Below are positions 57,895 to 64,000 of a stretch of DNA of 64,000 bases, in pieces. Every line of letters begins with the position of its first letter. Position 1 is the first letter of the stretch. Position numbers and translations under genes: made by a program. Where the stretch lies: contig CM040447.1 of assembly GCA_022749755.1 (NCBI GenBank), positions 2,104,045 through 2,168,044 of the forward strand, written 5' to 3'. This DNA is from Azadirachta indica (taxonomy: Eukaryota; Streptophyta; Magnoliopsida; Sapindales; Meliaceae). The notes beneath the pieces were generated by a model. It saw nothing but the letters and a program-made list of their open reading frames with translations. It was not told the DNA's origin and searched no databases.

Positions 57895-59101
57895 TTTACT
57901 ATCGAAAATTGGGTAAATGACTCCTGCATCTAAGAGTTTTAAAACCTCTTTCTTGACTACCTCTTACAAATTCAGATTTAATCTCCTTTGGACTTCTCTC
58001 GCAGGTTTGGCATTATCCTCTAAAATAATTTTATGCATGCACATCGCAGGACTAATGCCTTTAATGTCACTTATACTCCATCCTATCGCTTTCCTAAGTC
58101 AGCTAAGCTCTCTTACAACTCTCTCTTCTTGGGTTTGGGCCAAAATAGATGAAATGATTACAGGGTATGTATCTGCCTCTCCCAAAAATATGTATTTAAG
58201 ATGTTTAGGCAATTCTTTAAACTCAATTTTAGGTGGAATGATTTCTGCCCTTGGTAAGGATTTTGGTAGCTCTAAGGGTTTGCTAGGTTCTTCTGAAATT
58301 GCTTTAGCTTTATCTAGCATCTCATGGTATCCCTTAGTCTCTTCTTCAAGTGTTTCTTCTACTCTCTCACCAACAAGTGTAACTTCAAGCTTATCCTCCA
58401 TTTTTTTCTGCAAATAAGTATTATAAACAAGTGAGTCTATACAATCAATAAAAGAGCGCTCATCTTTAGTAGAAATAGAAGGAATTGATAAAGAATCAAA
58501 TACTTTAGATTGAACAGTTTCTCCCAAGACTGTCATTGATAACCTCCCATTTTGGACATCAATAATTGTCTTGGTTGTTGCCATGAATGATCTATCAAGA
58601 AGAATTGTATGCTCTTTGTCCTTTGATGGTGTTCCTTCCATCTCCAAAACCACAAAGTCCATTGGTACAATGAGCTTGTCTACTTGTACCAACAAATCCT
58701 CAATTATTCCCTTTAGATATTTAACTAACCTATCCGCAAGTTGAAGGGTCATAGTTGTAGGCGTAAGCTTCCCTAAACTTAGTTGCAAGTATATGGAGTA
58801 TAGCATTAGAATAATACTTGCTCCTAAGTCTAGCATGGCTTTAGCTATCTTCTTGTCTCCCATAGTTATATTTATGCTGAAACTTTCAGGATCTTTCAAT
58901 TTTGGAGGCAAATTTTGTTGAAGCACTGCACTAGCAACTTCTGAGACTATGAGTTTCTCATTCTTCTCATATTTTTCTCTTTTTGGTGTTGAGTTTCTTG
59001 AAAAATTTTGCATATGATGGTATATTCCTAATAACATCCAAAAGAGGTAAGTTAATATCAACCTTAGAAAGCATCTCAAAAAATCTTAAAAAATTGTTTA
59101 T
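57895..59101 (-). pseudogene. A2 gag end, protease and spacer
   Basis: 58099-59079 is one 326-codon frame. It has the gag C-terminal YEKNEKLIVSEVASAVLQQN, KDPESFSINITMGDKKIAKA, then the protease signature MLDLGASIILMLYSIY, where Asp-Leu-Gly replaces the common Asp-Ser/Thr-Gly, and FVVLEMEGTPSKDKEHTIL. After it a Glu-rich linker and LKYIFLGEADTYPVIISSIL lead towards RT. A stop near 58100 separates it from RT. It is the only good Athila-1 protease in the window, being absent from A1. Confidence 0.86.
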
Positions 59102-60468
59102 TGATGTGCAAATTTTAAATACTCGCAAGTGCACGAATTATTAATAGCTAAAGATAAGTTCACCCGAAGTCGATCTCTTGCGGAATTGCAATGGTTTAAA
59201 TTCTTATTATTTTCTGTTAATTATTGATTTAAGCAAATATAAAATCGTAAATCCTCTAATGCAATTAAATGATAATTTCAAATTATTTCAATTGAAGTGA
59301 TTAAATAGCTAAATTACAAGAACTTGAAATCTATAAAATTCTGTTGAATTCAATAAAATTATATGGGGTTTGGCTAGTTATCTAATCTGGTATTGAAATA
59401 TAAGGTAAATTAAACAACCATTATGTATTTTTGATTATTGGTTTTTTCATTAAAGCTAGAGAATTCCAATGATCATGATAATTCTCACTTACAATTAATT
59501 AAATATATCCTTGATATGAGGCTTCTACTTAATTAATTGTGTTGTTACAAAGAAATTATTTAACCATTTAAATCAAACCAATTCAATGGATTTAATTTAA
59601 ATACTTATTCAAAAGAGCTTAATTAAGGTAAGACGATGTTTCTAACACTTTAATTCTTAAATTAATTTCAATCATAAATAATAGATAGCAAATCCACAAC
59701 AAATAATCAAAATTATACAGATCAATGAATAAGAAATAATCTCAACCTTCAAATTAATCACATTTCACAAAATATTCAATACCATTTCAATAGCAAAGCC
59801 AAACTCCCAAAATATGTTTACACTTCCATTCTTAAATTCAAATCTATGAATCTAATTACAAAAGTTCTAAACATATTTGAAAAATAAATAAACTAAAAGA
59901 AAGCTTCCCTTTTTTGAAGGTTCACCACCAGGTTTTTGATAAAGATGATAATTCTGTCCAGTAAGAATGTCCTCTTCAATCCAGCAATCCTCTCCCTTCA
60001 ATGGAAAACTCCCTCTTTTTGAAAACCCTATTATTCATCAAATTCTTCCCCAATTCGTTCTCAGCACAGCAGCCTCTCCAAAAGTCCTCTTCTTACTCAT
60101 TTTGTCAACAACATATTCAAAATTTACTCCCACATGTCAATGAAAGTCTATCTCCCCAATTGTCTTCTTTCCAACTGGAGTTTTGACCCTTAAAACTTCA
60201 AAATTTGCTTTCTTTTTGAAATGTAGAGTTATAAATCATTATGTCTAGTTTTCAAATTATTTTGTATCACCCAAATATGAGTATTGAGGACAAAGTTATG
60301 CTAGACAATACGGACTATATTCAGCAAATACGGGCCTTCCAGCATCTTGGGTTTACAATAATTCCTACAAATAATAAAAAGAAGCTCAAAGTAATAAAAT
60401 TTTAAGATAAAATACATGAATATAGGACATAAACATTACAAAATATTAAGACAAATGTTGATTTATCA
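59102..60468 (-). repeat. 3' LTR of A3
   Basis: 1,367 bp, the same length as the A4 LTR, with plus-strand ends TGATGTGCAAATTTTAAATA and TTGATTTATCA. It is followed by the polypurine complement. Confidence 0.94.
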
Positions 60469-60484
60469 AATTCCCCTAAACCTA

Positions 60485-62099
60485 GACTTTGCTAGTTCTC
60501 GAGCAAAACTAAATAAAAATTAAAATGAAAGACTCAACATACATGTGAAAATTCCTTCCTAGAGATGATTTCTCAAAATGTTAATGGTTTCAAAAGAATG
60601 CAACAGGATATAAGGTCAATCAATGACTTATTCAATTGACAACAATTTTTTTTTTTTTCAGAAGTTATCCTCATGTGTAGTGTGTGATAGCCATAAATCA
60701 ATTATCATCTCTCTTGTCATCCTTCACATTATCAAAATATAGCATGCATTGATATTTCAACTCCAAACATTACAAAGGTGGTCACTCTTAAAGAAATACA
60801 CTCGAAATTTTGGTGATTACTAAATCGTATGTGAGACAAGCATCAAGCTTAGATTTTTAATGGAAAACAAAGCTCACATACAAAATAAAGAATACACTAT
60901 TTCTGATGTAATGATGCTGATCTCATGAACGGAATGCTAACAGCTTGATTTTCCTGACAATGAATGCAAACTAATCATATGATACACAAGATCAACATAG
61001 GACTTTTCTTTTTTTGGATTGTAATGAGGGTATTGGGTAAGATGAGGATAAGGATTGGTAGATAAAAGATAAAACAAGGCCATAAGAACTCAATAATATG
61101 TGCACCTATCATCAAATTCTCACTTTTCAGTGTTCTTTCATATTTTGCAACCACTGATTTACATTCACCTCTTCTTTCATTTTCCCTTTTTCTTTTTTTT
61201 TTTTTCAATCTCAAATTTCATTTTGCAGCCCCATCTCTTTTTTTTTTTTTTTACTGCACTTTCATAATCAACCTTAGCATTTCTCCCCCTTTTTTTTTTG
61301 GTAGTGCAACACATTGATAAAACATTATAACACCAAGCACTACTTCAAGAAATAACAACCCCCAAACTTATTACAAGGCACATATCCAATCAACTCATTT
61401 ATGGGTCAAAGAATAGAATAAAGATAAGAATATTGGATACTTGGCTATTGGGTTTGATTGTGATTGGTTTTTAAGAAAGAAAAAGAACATATTGAGGCTC
61501 AAAATGGTTACTAAAGAAGAATATACATTAGGTAGGCAAGAAAGGCGCAAACGATTCAAATAAGGTTTAGAATCACTTCTCATGTATCATACAATCAGTA
61601 TTACAATTAAAGCAAGAATAATCAAGATAATTAATCAAAACAAAGTATAATGAGATCATTTGAAAGACAAGATGACAAGAAAATATAGAGTAGTGATAAA
61701 CACTCAGAATAGAAGCTCCAAGGCTCAAAATCTCACAATTAGGGTTCTATAAGTCTACACTATCTTGCACATTATCCTCTAATCATGTGATTTCATCAAA
61801 TCAAGATTCAAATCGATCATGGCATAAAGTGCATATGTAGTAAAAGAATAAACAATGAAACGTAGTTCCAAAAAAAAAATAATAATAAAATCATGATTTC
61901 CCTTAATATCTCATTAATTCTAATTAGTCATGTACAAATTACATACTATCTCATATGAAGGAATCATCACAAAAATTCAAAACAAAGAGAAAAAAGAAAA
62001 AAAATTGAAAATTTTTTTTAGATATATTTTTTTAATTTTTAGTTTTTATGACTACATAGTTCAAAACAAATACAAATATTAAAGCACACTTAAAATCTT
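60485..62099 (-). other. A3 3' non-coding region
   Basis: 1.6 kb colinear with A4 51136-52543 for its first 1.4 kb, with T runs near 60645, 61195 and 61235. It then continues with sequence deleted in A4 (61905 on). No gene or env-like frame seen. Confidence 0.82.
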
Positions 62100-63714
62100 C
62101 CATGAGAAAAGACTTGGACTATTGGAAATAGTCCACACCATTTTGACTTCAACTTTCCTGAAAATAATTTAAGACGAGAGTTAAACAAAAGAACATATAT
62201 TCCAGGATAAAGAGATTTATGAATTAGGCCTTTGTCATGATAACGCTTAGTGCGTTCTTTGTAAATTTATGCATTCTCATAGGCTTCGTCCCGAATCTCT
62301 TCTAACTCATTAAGTTGAAGTAAACGCTTCTCTCCTGCCATTTTTATGTCCATGTTCAGCTCCTTAATTGCCCAATATGCCTTGTGCTCAAGCTCTACAG
62401 GTAGGTGGCATGCCTTTCCAAAAATCAACCGATATGGACTCATGCCAATAGGTGTCTTGTATGCTGTGCGATATGCCCACAGTGCATCATTCAACTTAAC
62501 CGCCCAATCTTTCCTTGAAGGTCGTACTGTCCTTTCCAAAATTTTCTTGATTTGGTGATTGCTAACCTCAACTTGGCTCGAAGTTTGTGGATGGTATGGA
62601 GTTGCCACTTTATGTGTAGTGCTGTATTTTTTCAATAACCCGTCAAAGAGTTTGTTACAAAAATGACTTCCTCCATTACTGATTATGGCCCTTGGTGTCC
62701 CAAACCAACTAAATATCACATCTTTCAAAAATTTTACAACACAATTAGCATCGTTAGTTCGGGTTGGTATAGCTTCAACCCATTTGGACACATAATCAAA
62801 TGCAACTAATATGTATTGAAAACCAAATGCAGATGGAAAAGGTCCCATGAAATCCATACATCAAAAGCTTAACAACAAGATTGTTTGCTAAAAGCATCTC
62901 ATTTCTCTTGCTAATGTTACCGCTCCTTTGACATTTATCACAACGCAAATAAAAATTATGAGCATCTTTGAAGAAGTTGGCCAATAAAAACCAGATTGCA
63001 ATACCTTGAGGGCTGTTTTCTCACCACCGAAATGACCTCCACAATGAAGCTCATGGCAAAAGGGTAGAATACTCTCGTGTTCATCTTCAGGCACACATCG
63101 ACGAATGATCTGATCTTGACAAAGCTTAAACAAATATGGCTCATCCCAAAAATAATGCTTGCAAGAAAATAAAAATCTCTTCTTTTCCTAAAAAGTAAGG
63201 TTAGGCCGCAACACACTACAAGCAAGATAATTGACAATATCAGCATACCATGGTTCATGACCTAAAGAAAACAAGTGTTCATGAGGAAAAGTTTCAACAA
63301 TCGGTTGTTTTTTTCTTCGTGTTCATATGTGTCAAAATTTGAAAATAACCTAGAAAGATGATCAGCAACAACATTCTCACTACCTTTCTTATCCTTTATT
63401 TCTAAATTAAATTCTTGCAAAAGCAACACCCACCGAATCAGTCTTGGCTTCGAATTTGGTTTTGTTAATAAAAATATTTCAATGCCGCATGATCCGAATG
63501 CACAATGACTTTAGATCCTACCAAGTATGACCTAAATTTGTTTAATGCAAACACAACAGCCAAAAACTCTTTTTCAGTGGTGGAATAATTTAGTTGGGCA
63601 TCATTGAGTGTTCTACTAGCATAATAAATAACATGCAAACGCTTCTCTACTATTTACCCCAAAACAGCCTCTATAGCATAATCAGATGCATCACACATAA
63701 TCTCGAAAGGTAAC
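62100..63714 (-). pseudogene. A3 integrase and RNase H part
   Basis: 62267-62857 is one frame: [35 protein letters not shown] (second Asp is Asn), [18 protein letters not shown] (Glu kept), [21 protein letters not shown] small deletion near 62858 shifts the frame. 62888-63133 holds [20 protein letters not shown] and GFYWPT. RNase H pieces follow at 63260-63714, ending at [17 protein letters not shown] near the fold-back. Loss of the second catalytic Asp plus the frameshift means no activity. Confidence 0.88.
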
Positions 63715-63854
63715 AACCAATTAGGTGTCATGATAATAGGTGTGTTACCTTTCGAGATTATGTGTGATGCATCTGATTATGCTATAGGGGCTATTTTGGG
63801 GCAAAGAGTACAGAAGCGTTTGTATGTTATTTATTATGCTATTATAACACTCAA
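63604..63854. repeat. inverted repeat of Athila-type RNase H sequence (111-bp arms, 29-bp spacer)
   Basis: The left arm 63604-63714 and right arm 63744-63854 are reverse complements with about 8 differences. The right arm reads on the plus strand [20 protein letters not shown] and VIYYA, the RNase H start, while the left arm gives the same on the minus strand. Both arms match Athila-1 RNase H, so two copies meet head-to-head. Confidence 0.9.
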
Positions 63855-64000
63855 AAGTAGTAGTAGCATCTAAAGTAGGGAAAGTTATGCATAAGGGTTG
63901 CTGATTCAAATTAGGGGCAGCAAGCTCTCCATGAATTCCTCCTCTTCTAAATTAGAATTGCTAGCAAATATGGAATCAGGAGCTAGATTGTTCTCTTCAG
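63855..64000 (-). pseudogene. gag N-terminus of a Ty3/gypsy element, cut by the window edge
   Basis: The minus strand reads ENNLAPDSIFASNSNLEEEE, then MESLLP and (after a shift) LNQQPLCITFP followed by FE at the junction. The LNQQPLCI motif resembles the gag start of Athila/Tat-type elements. It stops at the inverted RNase H copy. Its family cannot be fixed from 146 bp. Confidence 0.5.

Larger units (their letters stand above)
56445..59101 (-). mobile_element. Athila-1 copy A2, central part
   Basis: From right to left: gag end, protease, spacer, RT, RNase H, and the first part of integrase ([10 protein letters not shown]) at 56445, where family E begins. On the right it is cut inside gag by the A3 LTR at 59102. 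It overlaps A4 by about 190 bp around the integrase start, so they are separate copies. Confidence 0.88.
59102..63714 (-). mobile_element. Athila-1 copy A3, 3' half
   Basis: 3' LTR 59102-60468, polypurine tract (minus AGGTTTAGGGGAATT, 60469-60484), 3' non-coding region, integrase and the start of RNase H. It is inserted into, or joined to, A2 gag at 59101. To the right it ends at an inverted RNase H copy. No 5' half and no second LTR are present. Confidence 0.88.

Overview
The window looks like plant (dicot-type) pericentromeric or centromere-associated heterochromatin. I see no convincing host gene, tRNA, rRNA or bacterial feature. It consists of Ty3/gypsy LTR retrotransposons nested in one another, and of a tandem satellite with a period of about 145 bp. 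The plant call rests on Athila-lineage gag, protease, RT and integrase motifs with a tRNA-Asp type primer site, on CRM-like (centromeric chromovirus-related) elements with initiator-Met primer sites, and on the satellite. A 145-bp tandem family is known from Populus. Only the period is matched here, so poplar or willow is a guess.

Layout. 1-7036: Athila-1 copy A1 (minus), cut by the window edge, with a stray LTR piece between gag and pol. 7037-12914: satellite array containing a three-monomer higher-order repeat. 12915-21184: CRM-1a (minus) remnant, split by Athila-2a (13994-21113, plus, 5-bp target duplication), which itself holds a solo Athila-1 LTR (15680-17064, 5-bp target duplication). 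21185-23302: CRM-1b (plus), an internally deleted derivative. 23303-24122: damaged Athila-1 LTR. 24123-27748: CRM-2a (minus). 27749-31293: satellite interrupted by a CRM-1 LTR piece. 31294-37129: CRM-1c, structurally complete with LTRs, primer site and a GGATC target duplication inside the satellite, but with a decayed coding region. 37130-40361: satellite with a CRM-2c piece. 40362-45003: CRM-2b (minus). 45004-45672: inverted gag piece. 45673-49752: CRM-3 (minus) with an Athila-1 LTR inside. 49753-59101: mosaic of Athila-1 (A4), Athila-2b, an unassigned gypsy LTR (family E) and Athila-1 (A2). 59102-63714: Athila-1 A3. 63604-63854: fold-back of two RNase H copies. 63855-64000: gag start of another gypsy element.

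No copy can be autonomous. Coding regions carry stops, frameshifts, deletions and altered catalytic residues. Within this dead landscape the nesting order can be read from target duplications, because the empty sites rebuild related sequence. CRM-type elements entered the satellite. Athila-2 then entered a CRM-1 copy, and an Athila-1 element entered Athila-2 and later collapsed to a solo LTR. Many other junctions show short microhomology and no target duplication, which points to deletion and end-joining.

The points most worth following are the satellite's higher-order structure and dyad motifs, the colinear monomer order of two arrays about 30 kb apart, the precise CRM-1 insertion in the satellite, and pol reading frames that run on into the 3' LTR in three families. 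Family labels (Athila-1, Athila-2, CRM-1/2/3, E) are mine, and all identities are by eye.
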